In this document: positions 30,917 through 40,596 of the stretch, piece after piece
Layout of the letters: each line of letters starts with the position of its first letter
Numbering within the stretch: the stretch's first letter is position 1
Assembly: GCF_963675395.1 (NCBI RefSeq)
Contig: NZ_OY776222.1
Span: 248,001 to 312,000, forward strand
Source: an uncultured Vibrio sp.
GTDB lineage: Bacteria; Pseudomonadota; Gammaproteobacteria; Enterobacterales; Vibrionaceae
Direction: 5' to 3'
DNA: 64,000 nucleotides
Notes under the pieces: generated by a model
The model's input: only the letters and a program-made list of their open reading frames with translations
Told to the model about the DNA's origin: nothing
The model's database searches: none
Made by a program: the position numbers and the translations under genes

Positions 30917-31531
30917 ATGAACCCCTATCGTTTGTATTTGGTCACCGATGACCAACAAGATCTCGCCACGCTCAAGCATGTTGTTAGCAAAGCAGTGGAA
31001 GGTGGCGTAACCATGGTACAAGTGCGCGAAAAACATGGTGACGTGCGTGCTTTCATTCAACGGGCACAAGCGGTAAAAGAAATTCTCGACGGTACAGACG
31101 TACCTTTGATTATTAACGATCGAGTCGATGTTGCACTCGCTGTCGATGCTGAAGGCGTGCACCTCGGCCAATCGGATATGCCAGCGCATATAGCTCGTCA
31201 ACTGATTGGGCCAAACAAAATCCTTGGTTTATCCATCGAGAATGAACGGCAGCTTGCAGACGTAAACACACTGCCGATCGATTACATTGGTTTAAGTGCC
31301 ATCTATGCGACACCAACTAAAACCAATACCCAAAGACATTGGGGCTTAGATGGATTGAAAATGGCACTCAAGGCCACAACGCTGCCGATCGTCGCGATTG
31401 GTGGTATTAACGAAACCAATATTCCTATTCTAAATGCAACCGGCGTGCACGGGTTAGCATTGGTATCAGCAATCTGTCATGCCGACGATCCAAAATTAGC
31501 TTGTGAGTACTTACTAAGCTTAATGGTTTAG
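30917..31531 (+). CDS. thiE: Thiamine phosphate synthase ThiE
   Basis: A 204-residue TIM-barrel enzyme joining HMP-PP and thiazole phosphate. Motifs: MVQVREK (pyrimidine site), LIINDRVDVALAVDAEGVHLGQ, the ATPTKT phosphate loop and PIVAIGGI. AAAGGAAACACA precedes the ATG; the longer frame starting inside thiM is not credible. Last gene of the operon. The de novo genes thiC, thiG and thiH are absent here, so this cluster serves salvage. Confidence 0.94.
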   Translation: MNPYRLYLVTDDQQDLATLKHVVSKAVEGGVTMVQVREKHGDVRAFIQRAQAVKEILDGTDVPLIINDRVDVALAVDAEGVHLGQSDMPAHIARQLIGPNKILGLSIENERQLADVNTLPIDYIGLSAIYATPTKTNTQRHWGLDGLKMALKATTLPIVAIGGINETNIPILNATGVHGLALVSAICHADDPKLACEYLLSLMV

Positions 31532-31693
31532 ATTTTCCAAATAACAAGTACGTGAGGTACTTCGAAGCAAGCATCATTTATTTTCAGATCAGACGGATTA
31601 GGCATGACCTTTACTTTACTGCCAACGTTTCAGATCACTCAAAAGATGCCTTTTGTTACTTTCGCAGCGCGCTAATATGAACAAGATTTAGAC

Positions 31694-31726
31694 CAAAAAG
31701 AAGCCAGCGAAATTTGCTGACTTCTT
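31694..31726 (-). terminator. Terminator of torCA
   Basis: An 11-base stem (AAGAAGTCAGC with GCTGGCTTCTT on the minus strand, one G-U pair) is followed by TTTTT, 20 bases past torA. The plus-strand T-run is weaker, but it may also end the thi operon. Confidence 0.75.
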
Positions 31727-31746
31727 GCTTTCAAATGCTAATTTTT

Positions 31747-34194
31747 TTAGCCATTTTTTGGTGGTTCAAATGCGGTCAGTTCTAACTCAGGACCGATGTA
31801 TTTTTCGATACGAACCAGTGCCGAGTTTGCCGCGCAGCCATTGCTGAGTCGTGAGGTTGGAATATCCAAAGTAAGCACATTACAGCCACCGTTCTTACAA
31901 ATCCCGGTATTCGGATCCAAATCAGGCCAGCCACCTTCATGAATGCAGACTGAACCTTGCTTGATACGATCGGTCACTTCTGCACCGACCAACACCTGAC
32001 CGCGGCCGTTAAAGGCTCTAACCAGATCACCGGTTTTTATCCCACGAAGCTTGGCATCATCCGGGTGAATCCAAATTGGTTCACGGTTTGCTATGGCGTA
32101 TTCTTCACGGATTTTCGCATAGTTAAACTGACTATGAAGACGGTGTGCGGCGTGCGCTGTCATTAACTGTAACTCATCTTCATGCGCATTACCGGTATAT
32201 TCTGTTGGTTCGAACCAAGCAGGATGTGGCAAACAATCGTCTAACTGATAACCTTCGATCGTTTTCGAGTAAATTTCAATTTTGCCACTCGGCGTACCTA
32301 ATGGATTTAGAACAGGATCTTCACGGAAATCCGCATAACGTACAAACTGAGCGTTTTTCTCGTTCCACTTCATCTCGATCAACTGGTTATCTTCCCAGAA
32401 TTTACTGAAGTTAGGCATCGCCACACGAGATCCACGACCACCTTGTTGCGCCACTTTGTAAAATCCATACAACCACTCCATCTCCGTTTTGCCTTCGGTG
32501 TAAACATCTCGACCGCCCGGAGCGAGCATTTCAGCCAAATCCGCAAATACGTCGAAGTCGTTCCGTGCTTCACCTTGTGGCTCCACCACCTGTTTCATCG
32601 GAACCAAGTGCTGGTTACTGTAGTCCCCCGTCATGGTCATATCATTGCGTTCGAACGACGTAGTAATTGGCAAAACAATGTCCGCGTGCTTCGCTGCCGC
32701 CGTCCAGTAAGGTTCTGAAATCACGATCAGCTCCGGTTTTTGCCACGCTCTGATCAGCCGGTTGGTATCTTGATGGTGAGTAAAGTTCGCGCCACCCGCC
32801 CACCAAATCATTTTGATATCAGGGAACGTCAGTTCATGACCATTATGCTGATAAGATTTGCCTGGATTTTCGAGCGCTTCAACAATGCGTGCCACCGGGA
32901 AACTTTGTACTGCACCTGATACCGCCCAATCATTACCAGCGGAAGAACCACCGCCCAGTGACGCTGAAATCGCCGGAAGTACACCCGCATCACGTGCTGG
33001 GTTACCGCCATTTGAATAGTGGTATGAGAGACCAAAGCCACCACCTGGAAGACCGATTTGTCCCAACATTGATGCTAATGTTGCCAGCATCCAGTGGCGT
33101 TGCTCACCATATTGTTGGCGCTGCATGCCCCAGCCGGACATCAGCATGGTACGGTTTTTACTGAAGATATCGGCCAGCAATTCTAATTGTTTCACAGGGA
33201 CGCCACAGATGCTTGATGCCCATTCAGCTGACTTCTCGACACCGTCTTCTTCGCCGAATAAGTAAGCTTCAAACAAATCATAGCCCGTGGTGTATTTCTC
33301 TAAAAACGCTTTATCATGTTTCCCTTGTTTGACCAATGTATGTGCGATACCCAACATCATCGCCACGTCAGTCATTGGATGCGGTGCTATCCATTCCGCA
33401 TTGTCACCAAAGAACTCAATGGTTTCAGAACGAATCGGGTCAATCGCAATCACCGTTTTTCCAGACTTTTTAAGTTGATGGAAGAACTCAAGTCCAGCAC
33501 AATCAGTAGAACTCCAGGCAATTTTTAATGTATTGATTGGGTTCAATCCCCAAAGTACCACCACATCACTATGTTCAAGAATGACAGGATAAGTGGTCTG
33601 TTGCTCATACACTTCAATAGAGCCCATAACGTGCGGCATGATGATTTGTGCGGCACCCGTTGAATAATCTCCCAGGTGACCAGAATAACCACCCGCCATA
33701 CTCATATAGCGCTGCAGCAAAGTTTGCGCTTTGTGTAACACGCCACTCGAACGCCAACCATAAGAGCCAGCAAATACAGATGCGGGTCCGTAGGCTTTAC
33801 GAATACGCATGTGTTGCTCGTGGATCAGCTTGTAAACCTCATCCCAGGACACGCGTTCAAATTCATCACTGCCTCGAACTCCTTGCGGTGAGGATGGGTT
33901 CGCCAGGTAGCCTTTTCGTACCATTGGATATTTTACCCGAGCCTTGGTATGAACTTGGTCCGGCCCAGTACTTTGCAGGCTATTTGGTACCGTTTGAGGC
34001 AGCGCATTCGTCGTTGATATCAACTTACCATCTTGCACTTCACACAGCATTGGGCCCATGCGGCCGGCCGTAAGGATGCCTTTACCACGCGCATCCGAGG
34101 AGGCGACTGACAACGGTGAAAATGAAGTGAATGCCATCGCACCGGCCGCCATACCAGTGCCCTTTAGAAATCCGCGGCGGGTCATGTTAGTCAT
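31747..34194 (-). CDS. torA: Periplasmic trimethylamine-N-oxide reductase TorA
   Basis: An 815-residue molybdopterin (bis-MGD) enzyme of the DMSO reductase family. A Tat signal with TRRGFLKG stands at residues 5-12. The molybdenum ligand Ser is residue 178 in GDYSTGAAQ. Conserved cofactor regions include [12 protein letters not shown] and the C-terminal [13 protein letters not shown]. There is no Cys cluster for iron-sulfur at the N-terminus, which fits TorA/BisC/DorA. AAGGATAAGATT precedes the ATG. The adjacent pentaheme gene supplies electrons. Biotin sulfoxide or DMSO reduction is possible, but TMAO is most likely given torC. No torD chaperone gene is in the window. Confidence 0.88.
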   Translation of the reverse strand: MTNMTRRGFLKGTGMAAGAMAFTSFSPLSVASSDARGKGILTAGRMGPMLCEVQDGKLISTTNALPQTVPNSLQSTGPDQVHTKARVKYPMVRKGYLANPSSPQGVRGSDEFERVSWDEVYKLIHEQHMRIRKAYGPASVFAGSYGWRSSGVLHKAQTLLQRYMSMAGGYSGHLGDYSTGAAQIIMPHVMGSIEVYEQQTTYPVILEHSDVVVLWGLNPINTLKIAWSSTDCAGLEFFHQLKKSGKTVIAIDPIRSETIEFFGDNAEWIAPHPMTDVAMMLGIAHTLVKQGKHDKAFLEKYTTGYDLFEAYLFGEEDGVEKSAEWASSICGVPVKQLELLADIFSKNRTMLMSGWGMQRQQYGEQRHWMLATLASMLGQIGLPGGGFGLSYHYSNGGNPARDAGVLPAISASLGGGSSAGNDWAVSGAVQSFPVARIVEALENPGKSYQHNGHELTFPDIKMIWWAGGANFTHHQDTNRLIRAWQKPELIVISEPYWTAAAKHADIVLPITTSFERNDMTMTGDYSNQHLVPMKQVVEPQGEARNDFDVFADLAEMLAPGGRDVYTEGKTEMEWLYGFYKVAQQGGRGSRVAMPNFSKFWEDNQLIEMKWNEKNAQFVRYADFREDPVLNPLGTPSGKIEIYSKTIEGYQLDDCLPHPAWFEPTEYTGNAHEDELQLMTAHAAHRLHSQFNYAKIREEYAIANREPIWIHPDDAKLRGIKTGDLVRAFNGRGQVLVGAEVTDRIKQGSVCIHEGGWPDLDPNTGICKNGGCNVLTLDIPTSRLSNGCAANSALVRIEKYIGPELELTAFEPPKNG

Positions 34195-34216
34195 AATCTT
34201 ATCCTTCTATTTATGT

Positions 34217-35305
34217 TTAGTGACCAACCACATCTTTCGCGTGGTGTTGGAAGAACTTGGTTAGAATTTCTAGGTTCTCGGCAGTAATATCCGTTCGATC
34301 ACCCATACTCTTCGCGACTGGTCCCCAAGCATTCACAGTGAAGTGATTTGAAGGAATTTTCGCATGACAAGTAGCACAGTAAACATTGTCCAACTCTTCT
34401 GCATATGACCAAACTGGCTCTAGCGTGTCCACAACCGGAGAATCAATCGTGCCGGTTAAAGAAACAGAGCGCCATTCGTTACCGTATACATCAGCGGCAA
34501 ATTCGCCACCGTCAAGCGCTTGCTGACCTTGTTCGGTCAGTGTTGCCACAATTGCACGTTGCCCTTCGCCCATGTAAAGCACTTGCTCAGCACCTTTCAT
34601 TTGGTAAGCATTGAGTTTAACTGTGCGAGCATCACCCTCCGTACTGACAACTTCCAATTTCGTTGTTGGATTGATGGTACCCAACTCACCCATGTTAATC
34701 GTCGTAACTGGGTAAACCACTTCCGCTCCCGGAGCGGTTTGGGTGGTAAAGCTCATTAAAGTTTCAAACGCTTTGCTGTCGAGCTCGGCCTCTGGAGCAA
34801 AGTGAGCCACGCCTTTGTGACAATCAATACAGGTCTGATTGTTTGCTATTCCGTAGTCGTGCATTTTCACAGCGTCACGTGATTGTTCAAACGGTTCCAT
34901 CGCATCATAGTCGTGACAGGTACGGCAGGTTGCAGAATCATTCTCGCGGAACTGCTCCCATACCATTTCAGCCATTTCTTTCCGGTGTGCTTCGTACTTT
35001 TCAGGCGTATCAATCTTGCCTGTTATGAACTCGTGATAGATGTCCTTCGAGGCACGAATTTTGGTGATCAAATAATCCACAGGCTCATGAGGGATGTGAC
35101 AGTCGGAGCATTCTGCGCGAATGCCTTTTGCGTTACTGAAGTGAACAGAGCCTTGATACTCTTTCAAAGGGGTCTCCATAGTATGGCATGAGACGCAAAA
35201 CTCCGTAGATGAGGTGTAATGCATCACCGCAGCTGAACCTCCCAAAGTCAGCCACCCCACTCCTATTCCAGCTACTAATAACAAAATAATAGTTCGTTTT
35301 TTCAT
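34217..35305 (-). CDS. torC: Membrane-anchored pentaheme c-type cytochrome TorC
   Basis: A 362-residue NapC/NirT-family cytochrome that passes electrons from menaquinol to TorA. An N-terminal membrane anchor spans residues 4-26. Five CxxCH haem sites are present at residues 37-41, 66-70, 127-131, 159-163 and 310-314. The fifth sits in the C-terminal domain typical of TorC/TorY, so the protein is complete. torA follows after 22 bases. The 283 bases upstream to the HAD gene carry the promoter; I could not find a convincing TorR box. Confidence 0.92.
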   Translation of the reverse strand: MKKRTIILLLVAGIGVGWLTLGGSAAVMHYTSSTEFCVSCHTMETPLKEYQGSVHFSNAKGIRAECSDCHIPHEPVDYLITKIRASKDIYHEFITGKIDTPEKYEAHRKEMAEMVWEQFRENDSATCRTCHDYDAMEPFEQSRDAVKMHDYGIANNQTCIDCHKGVAHFAPEAELDSKAFETLMSFTTQTAPGAEVVYPVTTINMGELGTINPTTKLEVVSTEGDARTVKLNAYQMKGAEQVLYMGEGQRAIVATLTEQGQQALDGGEFAADVYGNEWRSVSLTGTIDSPVVDTLEPVWSYAEELDNVYCATCHAKIPSNHFTVNAWGPVAKSMGDRTDITAENLEILTKFFQHHAKDVVGH

Positions 35306-35588
35306 TGTAATAACTCGCTACACTTGCTCACAAATTGTAATTATAGATTGCAAATTAATACTTAGTGATTAGATGGCACATGATCTACGTCATACGCAAC
35401 TGCATTTCCCACTTGAAGAACTAAATATCGCAACCTTGCTTCCATTAAGCGATATTTAGTATTAATCGTTTAAATAAATCCGCATTATAAAAATAAATAG
35501 CCAACATTAATGCAACCATTTGAACGACGTATAAATAAGGTGAGAAACTGGGGCAGAACTGATACCAATCGGATGCTGGAGACAAAAC

Positions 35589-36065
35589 ATGATTTATCTA
35601 TTCGACTGGGGCAACACATTAATGGTCGACTTTCCTCACGCACGGGGAAAAATGTGTGACTGGAACACTGTGGAAGCGATCCCACAGGCCAAAGAGACAT
35701 TGGTAACGCTCTGCAAAGATCATCAGATTTACATCGCGACCAGTGCGTCGGATTCAGTAATGGAAGAGGTCCAACGGGCTTTCCAACGAGTTGATTTAGA
35801 CCGATACATCAACGGCTATTTCTGCTTTTCTAATGTTGGCATTGAAAAAAACTGCGCCGAATTTTACCAAGCGGTGGCAAAAAAGCTGGGCGTAAAAGAA
35901 AGGGAATTGACCATGATCGGGGACATACCAAACAAAGACATCTACCCAGCGATGGAAGCAGGGTTGAATACCATTTGGTTTAACGCTACAGGTGCGCCAC
36001 CGCCAGGCAAACCGATTCCACAGCAAATTCGCTGTTTGTCGCAGCTCGTTTCTGGGGCACTTTAA
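35589..36065 (+). CDS. Small HAD-family phosphatase-like protein
   Basis: A 158-residue haloacid-dehalogenase-fold protein. Motif I is DWGNT (residues 6-10), so the second Asp (general acid in phosphatases) is Gly. Motif II Thr/Ser lies in ATSASDS, motif III Lys in GIEKNC, and motif IV acidic residues in MIGDIPNKDI. The cap is minimal. The DWG variant is common among small HADs, and activity cannot be inferred. CTGGAGACAAA precedes the ATG. No operon partner; substrate unknown. Confidence 0.8.
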   Translation: MIYLFDWGNTLMVDFPHARGKMCDWNTVEAIPQAKETLVTLCKDHQIYIATSASDSVMEEVQRAFQRVDLDRYINGYFCFSNVGIEKNCAEFYQAVAKKLGVKERELTMIGDIPNKDIYPAMEAGLNTIWFNATGAPPPGKPIPQQIRCLSQLVSGAL

Positions 36066-36240
36066 TCTATCACGACTAAGTAGATACAAACGGACCGCCT
36101 CATTTAGTCATATAAAAAGTATGGTCTTAAACCGCCATTTCTAACTCTGGCATATATACTTAAACCAAAGGCACTTCGATGTACTTGGAGCAGCACGTTG
36201 AAGTCACTTGGCTAATAGCTGAAGGTAGCGGAGGAACATC

Positions 36241-36414
36241 ATGGAATTACATAACAAAGCCGGCGAAGTTGCGAAAATTGCCGACAACCTCACATTGAAA
36301 GAAATTACCGAAATGGGCTACACCATTGACTTATGCGATGAGGCGTTTGATCCGGGTGAACATTGGAAAGCAGAAGGTAAAACTCAAGGCATGGGTGAAT
36401 ACCCTGAAGAGTAA
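36241..36414 (+). CDS. 57-residue acidic protein, unrecognised
   Basis: A short gene beginning MELHNKAGEVAKIADNLTLK and ending EYPEE. It has a very strong ribosome binding site (GCGGAGGAACATC) nine bases before the ATG, a soluble amphipathic composition, and a net acidic C-terminus. One Cys at residue 32 is in the stretch IDLCDEAF. A transcription terminator stands 50 bases after the stop. These signs make it a real gene. I do not recognise the family. It lies 175 bases after the HAD gene in the same direction. Confidence 0.72.
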   Translation: MELHNKAGEVAKIADNLTLKEITEMGYTIDLCDEAFDPGEHWKAEGKTQGMGEYPEE

Positions 36415-36462
36415 TCTCCCGCTGTTGACCAAGCAGTTCATACTTCGTCTGAAACAGATCCC

Positions 36463-36492
36463 AAAACCGAGCGCCAGACGCTCGGTTTATTT
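36463..36492. terminator. Bidirectional terminator
   Basis: Ten-base arms AAACCGAGCG and CGCTCGGTTT with loop CCAGA; T-rich after it on both strands. It serves the 57-residue gene and the convergent lipoprotein gene, whose stop codon overlaps the stem. Confidence 0.85.
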
Positions 36493-36849
36493 TGCCACTT
36501 CCTCAATAAACATCGTCATCTCTTCCAGATAGTTACCATTGGCGCATCCCCAATCAGTCACTTCAATCAACTCCGTCATTAACTGCCTGGTTTGATCCAA
36601 TTGTAAAACCTGAATAAACGCATTGAACCGGTCGCTATCAGCTTGGTTATGTATGGCATGTTTTGCGTACTCCTGCAGTAAATCATTGTAGACCTGCCAA
36701 CGCTGGTCCTCAGACACTTGACCACTCAGAATCAGCGCACATTTATCCTGAATATTATTCACCGTATCTTTCTGTGGTGAAGTATCCGATGCGCACCCTG
36801 TCAAAGTTAAACCGAATGCCAGTAACGTAGCGATTGTTCTCGTTGCCAT
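36487..36849 (-). CDS. Small putative lipoprotein
   Basis: A 120-residue protein with a lipoprotein signal peptide: MATRTIATLLAFGLTLTGC, lipobox LTGC, lipidated Cys at about residue 19. The mature part is helical and acidic with no recognised domain. The start at 36849 gives a normal signal length; a longer frame to 36882 adds eleven residues and has no better ribosome site. Asp at +4 rather than +2 after the Cys suggests outer-membrane sorting, which is inference. Confidence 0.7.
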   Translation of the reverse strand: MATRTIATLLAFGLTLTGCASDTSPQKDTVNNIQDKCALILSGQVSEDQRWQVYNDLLQEYAKHAIHNQADSDRFNAFIQVLQLDQTRQLMTELIEVTDWGCANGNYLEEMTMFIEEVAK

Positions 36850-37158
36850 TTTTATTTTTATCGTTGTTGGAAAAGTATGCATAAACTATATATGCAAACA
36901 CTATCTTTGTATGGCTTTCATGCCTAACGCCGTGATCAACGACGAGACTGAGCACATATTCAGTCACGGCTTAACCAAACGGTCTGATTTACTGGCTAGT
37001 TTAAAAAACAAATCAGTCACTAACCCTTTAAAATATAAATAAATAGTAAAACCATGTTTACGAGCTACGAAGGCAATAAATAACGCGCCAACTCCTTTCT
37101 CGCCGCCAAGCGTGTAATAATCAACCGTCTACATAACGCAACCATTTGAAGGATTAAA
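36850..37158. other. Gene-free interval between divergent lipoprotein and M3 peptidase genes
   Basis: About 310 bases, AT-rich, carrying the promoters of the two divergent genes. No conserved RNA, repeat or further frame was seen. Confidence 0.6.
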
Positions 37159-39006
37159 ATGACCGCAACGGATTACCTCAACGACCTCAATCAGCGCTAC
37201 CTCGCGATTCACCGTACTAAAGAAGATTTCTTTTGGGAAACGTATATGGGGATCAGCGACGACCATGATGGCTCGACGCAAGCACAAACAGCCTGGACAC
37301 GCTTTTTAAGCAACGCAGAACAAATTACGGCAATCAAACAACAACTTGAAGCCGCTGACTCCATTTCTGACCCACAAGAGAAGCAGAAAACCATAACGGG
37401 TCTGTCAGGCTGGCTGGCAATGTTTGAGTCGCATGCAATCGAAGGTGAAAAAGCGCAGGCATTGAAGAATCAATTAATTGCCTTTGAAGCCGAGCTGTTT
37501 GAGAAAAAACAGAACCACGTACAAACGTTTACTGACGAAAATGGCAAACAAACAGAAGGTTCGCTTCCGGTATTGAGCTCGACCATTCGAACCAATACCC
37601 ATGAAGCAGTGCGTCAATCCGCTCATCAAGCGTTACTGAATCTTGAGCAATGGTTGCTGGAAAATGGCTTTATTGAGCTGATCAAGCTACGTAATCAATT
37701 CGCTCGCTCACTTGGTTATGAGACCTTCTTTGATTACTCAGTACAAAAAACGGAAAAGATGACCTCAGAGCAGCTGTTTGACATTCTGGAAGATTTTGAA
37801 CAACGTACCCGAAATGCTCACCTGAGTAGCTTAGAAAACTTGGCGAAAGAGAAAGGTCAAAATGCGCTTACTGGCCACAACTTTATTTACTCGTTCGCGG
37901 GTGACGTGATGCGTGATCTCGACCCATACGTGCCTTTCTCAAAATCTCTGAGACGCTGGGTAGAATCCTTCGGTCGTTTAAATATTGATTACTCAGGTGC
38001 AACGCTGACTCTAGATTTACTCGATCGCAAAGGCAAATACCCGAACGGCTTCTGCCATGGGCCGATTCCTTCTTTCTACAACCAAGGCGAATGGATTGCC
38101 GCGCAGGTCAACTTCACCAGCAATGCCAAGCCAGACCAAGTGGGCAGCGGCTACGATGGCATCAATACGCTTTTCCACGAAGGCGGTCACGCAGCACACT
38201 TTGCCAACGTTAAAATGAATGCACCTTGCTTTTCGCAGGAGTTTGCACCGACCTCCATGGCTTATGCAGAAACGCAATCTATGTTCTGTGACAGCCTGCT
38301 CACTGATGCAGATTGGCTAAAACAGTACGCACTGGATGATGAAGGTAACTCAGTTCCAGATGAGATAATTCAATCGATGATCAACAGCCGTCAGCCATTC
38401 AAAGCCTACGAAGAGCGCAGTATCTTAGTTGTGCCATATTTTGAGCGCGCGCTATATCAGCTAAATGATGAAGAATTAACGTCAGAGCGAATCACCAAGC
38501 TTGCGCGTGATTGTGAAAAGCAAATCCTTGGTTTGGAATGCAGCCCTCGTCCGTTAATGGCAATTCCACATTTGTTATCGGATGAAGCCGCTTGTGCTTA
38601 TCAAGGTTATTTACTCGCGCACATGGCGGTTTATCAGACGCGTGCTTACTTCCTGGATAAGTTTGGCTACTTGACCGATAACCCAGAAATTGGCCCACTG
38701 CTAGCAAAACACTACTGGCATGCAGGCAACCACTTGTCGCACAATGAAACCATTGTCAGCCTGACTGGTGAAGGGTTTAATGCCAAGTACTTGGCAGACG
38801 TATGTAACCTTTCACCAGCGCAAGCTTGGGAAGTTCAGCAGCAGAAAATCAAAGCGCTTGAAACACGAGAGAGAGCACCGGTAGCATCGCTTAATGCGGC
38901 GATTAAAGTCGTCGACGGAAGTAAAGAGCTCGCGAGCAACACCCTCTCCGATGAGCAAATGTGTGACGATTTTGAACGCTATATTGTAAAAACTTACGGT
39001 CGATAA
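37159..39006 (+). CDS. M3-family zinc oligopeptidase
   Basis: A 615-residue cytoplasmic metallopeptidase of the M3 (thimet oligopeptidase/PepF-like) family. The zinc motif HEGGH is at residues 340-344, inside NTLFHEGGHAAHF. The third ligand Glu is in the following helix (SMAYAETQSMFCDSL), and the substrate-closing Tyr/His region HYWHAGN is near the C-terminus. No signal peptide is present. TGAAGGATTAAA precedes the ATG. It degrades short peptides in the cytoplasm. Single gene with a strong hairpin after it. Confidence 0.87.
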   Translation: MTATDYLNDLNQRYLAIHRTKEDFFWETYMGISDDHDGSTQAQTAWTRFLSNAEQITAIKQQLEAADSISDPQEKQKTITGLSGWLAMFESHAIEGEKAQALKNQLIAFEAELFEKKQNHVQTFTDENGKQTEGSLPVLSSTIRTNTHEAVRQSAHQALLNLEQWLLENGFIELIKLRNQFARSLGYETFFDYSVQKTEKMTSEQLFDILEDFEQRTRNAHLSSLENLAKEKGQNALTGHNFIYSFAGDVMRDLDPYVPFSKSLRRWVESFGRLNIDYSGATLTLDLLDRKGKYPNGFCHGPIPSFYNQGEWIAAQVNFTSNAKPDQVGSGYDGINTLFHEGGHAAHFANVKMNAPCFSQEFAPTSMAYAETQSMFCDSLLTDADWLKQYALDDEGNSVPDEIIQSMINSRQPFKAYEERSILVVPYFERALYQLNDEELTSERITKLARDCEKQILGLECSPRPLMAIPHLLSDEAACAYQGYLLAHMAVYQTRAYFLDKFGYLTDNPEIGPLLAKHYWHAGNHLSHNETIVSLTGEGFNAKYLADVCNLSPAQAWEVQQQKIKALETRERAPVASLNAAIKVVDGSKELASNTLSDEQMCDDFERYIVKTYGR

Positions 39007-39007
39007 T

Positions 39008-39050
39008 AAAACCAGGAGCCAGAATTTACACTTCTGGCTCCTGGTTATAA
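39008..39050 (+). terminator. Strong hairpin after the M3 peptidase gene
   Basis: Fifteen-base perfect arms (AACCAGGAGCCAGAA and its complement) with a seven-base loop, three bases past the stop. The T-run after it is poor, but the stem is very stable. Confidence 0.65.
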
Positions 39051-39075
39051 ACTTTCGGTAACAAAAGGACACTGT

Positions 39076-39612
39076 ATGTACCTGTCGATCATGAAGTTTT
39101 GGTTTGAAGAACTGACCCCTCAAAATTGGTTCGAAAGCAATCCAGAACTGGATAAACAAATTGAATCTCGGTTTTCCTCAGTGCTAGAACAAGCCGCTCG
39201 CTGCGAACTATTTAGCTGGCGAGACAGCGCAAAAGGGCGATTAGCCGAAATTATTGTACTCGACCAGTTTTCGCGGAATGTATACCGCAATACACCAAAA
39301 GCGTTTGCGCAAGATCCGCTCGCGCTCTCATTAGCGCAAGAGGCCATTCGACTCGGTCTGCATAAAGCACTTAATCACGAGCAGCGTAGCTTTTTGTACA
39401 TGCCGTTCATGCACAGTGAATCGCGTGTCATCCATGTCGAAGCGGAAAAACTGTTTCGCGCGCCAGGACTTGAAAAGAACTACGATTTTGAGCTAAAACA
39501 CAAAGCCATTATCGACCAATTTGGACGCTACCCACATCGCAATGCGATACTGGGAAGAGAAAGCACGCCAGAAGAAGTTGAGTTTTTGAAAACACCCAAC
39601 TCTGGCTTTTAA
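39076..39612 (+). CDS. DUF924 family protein
   Basis: A 178-residue soluble protein. The family-typical segments IIVLDQFSRNVYRNTPKAFA, LYMPFMHSES and DQFGRYPHRNAILGRESTPEE are all seen. DUF924 proteins are helical and TPR-like in predicted fold; no biochemical role is known to me. AAAAGGACACTGT fits the ATG at 39076 better than the Met six codons later. Followed closely by a DUF4144-like gene in the same direction. Confidence 0.88.
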   Translation: MYLSIMKFWFEELTPQNWFESNPELDKQIESRFSSVLEQAARCELFSWRDSAKGRLAEIIVLDQFSRNVYRNTPKAFAQDPLALSLAQEAIRLGLHKALNHEQRSFLYMPFMHSESRVIHVEAEKLFRAPGLEKNYDFELKHKAIIDQFGRYPHRNAILGRESTPEEVEFLKTPNSGF

Positions 39613-39637
39613 GGCCAGTGAACAACGAGGCAGTAGA

Positions 39638-39970
39638 ATGACGCCAAACACCGTAATATGGCCATGCTTATTAAAACTGGAAGGCGATGACGAGCTCATC
39701 TATCTGCACTCGCAGTCGGACTTACAAACAGAATGCCAGGCACTCATTTGGGGACAAGAGGACTACGTGATTGATTCACAAGGTCAAGCTTTCGGCTTAC
39801 AGCATGACAGTGCTAGTCACATTAGACTGAATCCGAACAACAAAACGCTCTCTGTTGAAGAAGTAACGAAACTCATTCAGTCCCATGAGTTTAGTCTAGC
39901 GCAGAGATGCATCATCAAAATCCAGTTCAGTAGCGTACAGCAAGCCGTTTGTGCATTGGCAGATTCATAA
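39638..39970 (+). CDS. DUF4144-like hypothetical protein
   Basis: A 110-residue soluble protein opening VIWPCLLKLEGDDELIYL, a pattern I associate with DUF4144 of vibrios. It is 25 bases past the DUF924 stop and likely co-transcribed. The ribosome site is modest (ACGAGGCAGTAGA). No enzymatic motif is visible. The family name is given from memory of the N-terminal pattern and is less certain than the gene itself. Confidence 0.68.
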   Translation: MTPNTVIWPCLLKLEGDDELIYLHSQSDLQTECQALIWGQEDYVIDSQGQAFGLQHDSASHIRLNPNNKTLSVEEVTKLIQSHEFSLAQRCIIKIQFSSVQQAVCALADS

Positions 39971-40095
39971 TACAAGCTCATCTTTGAGCCTTAAGTTCCT
40001 AACCTAATTTATAACTACTGCCTGGTTCCCTCACTAACATACGAGCACTCTTCCTCCATATGCTATTCTCAATAGCATATGGAGAGGAGGAACAC

Positions 40096-40521
40096 ATGCC
40101 TATTCAAAACCCTATCGAAATAAAAGCGCTCGATCATATTGTTTTAAGAACCACGAACCTCGATGCCATGTTGCACTTTTATCGAGAAATACTCGGTTGC
40201 CCGATAGAAAGGGAGCTCGTGGAATTGGGATTAACGCAGCTCAGAGCAGGAACGGCATTGATTGATATCGTTACGGTAGACAGTGAGTTGGGTAAGCTAG
40301 GAGGAAAACCTCCAGAACAAAACGGCAGAAATGTCGATCACTTTTGTCTGCAACTTACGCCGTTTGAAGAAGCTGAACTCATTCAATATCTACACACACA
40401 CGATATTCAAACTGAGGATTTTTCCGAGCGTTACGGTGCGCAAGGTTTTGGACGCTCACTCTATATTAGTGATCCTGAGGGGAATGTTGTGGAGCTCAAA
40501 CCTCAGGTGATGATCGACTAA
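40096..40521 (+). CDS. VOC (glyoxalase/bleomycin-resistance) family protein
   Basis: A 141-residue single-unit VOC metal enzyme fold. The two beta-alpha-beta-beta-beta modules start at LDHIVLRTTNLDAMLHFY and at VDHFCLQLTPFEEAELI. Metal-ligand positions are His in LDHIVL, His in VDHFCL and Glu in GNVVELKP. GAGAGGAGGAACAC precedes the ATG at 40096. The longer frame from 40060 is not used. Such proteins include lactoylglutathione lyase-like and dioxygenase-like enzymes; the substrate cannot be read from sequence. Confidence 0.87.
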   Translation: MPIQNPIEIKALDHIVLRTTNLDAMLHFYREILGCPIERELVELGLTQLRAGTALIDIVTVDSELGKLGGKPPEQNGRNVDHFCLQLTPFEEAELIQYLHTHDIQTEDFSERYGAQGFGRSLYISDPEGNVVELKPQVMID

Positions 40522-40596
40522 GTTTCAGCTATTGCAACATGATTTTGATAAGGCAAACAGAATGAACGCTATCTCAATGATTAAGTAAGGGTGACA

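Noticed and set aside
31603..31674. 23-codon plus-strand frame after thiE
   Set aside because: No convincing ribosome site and no sign of conservation; too short to support.
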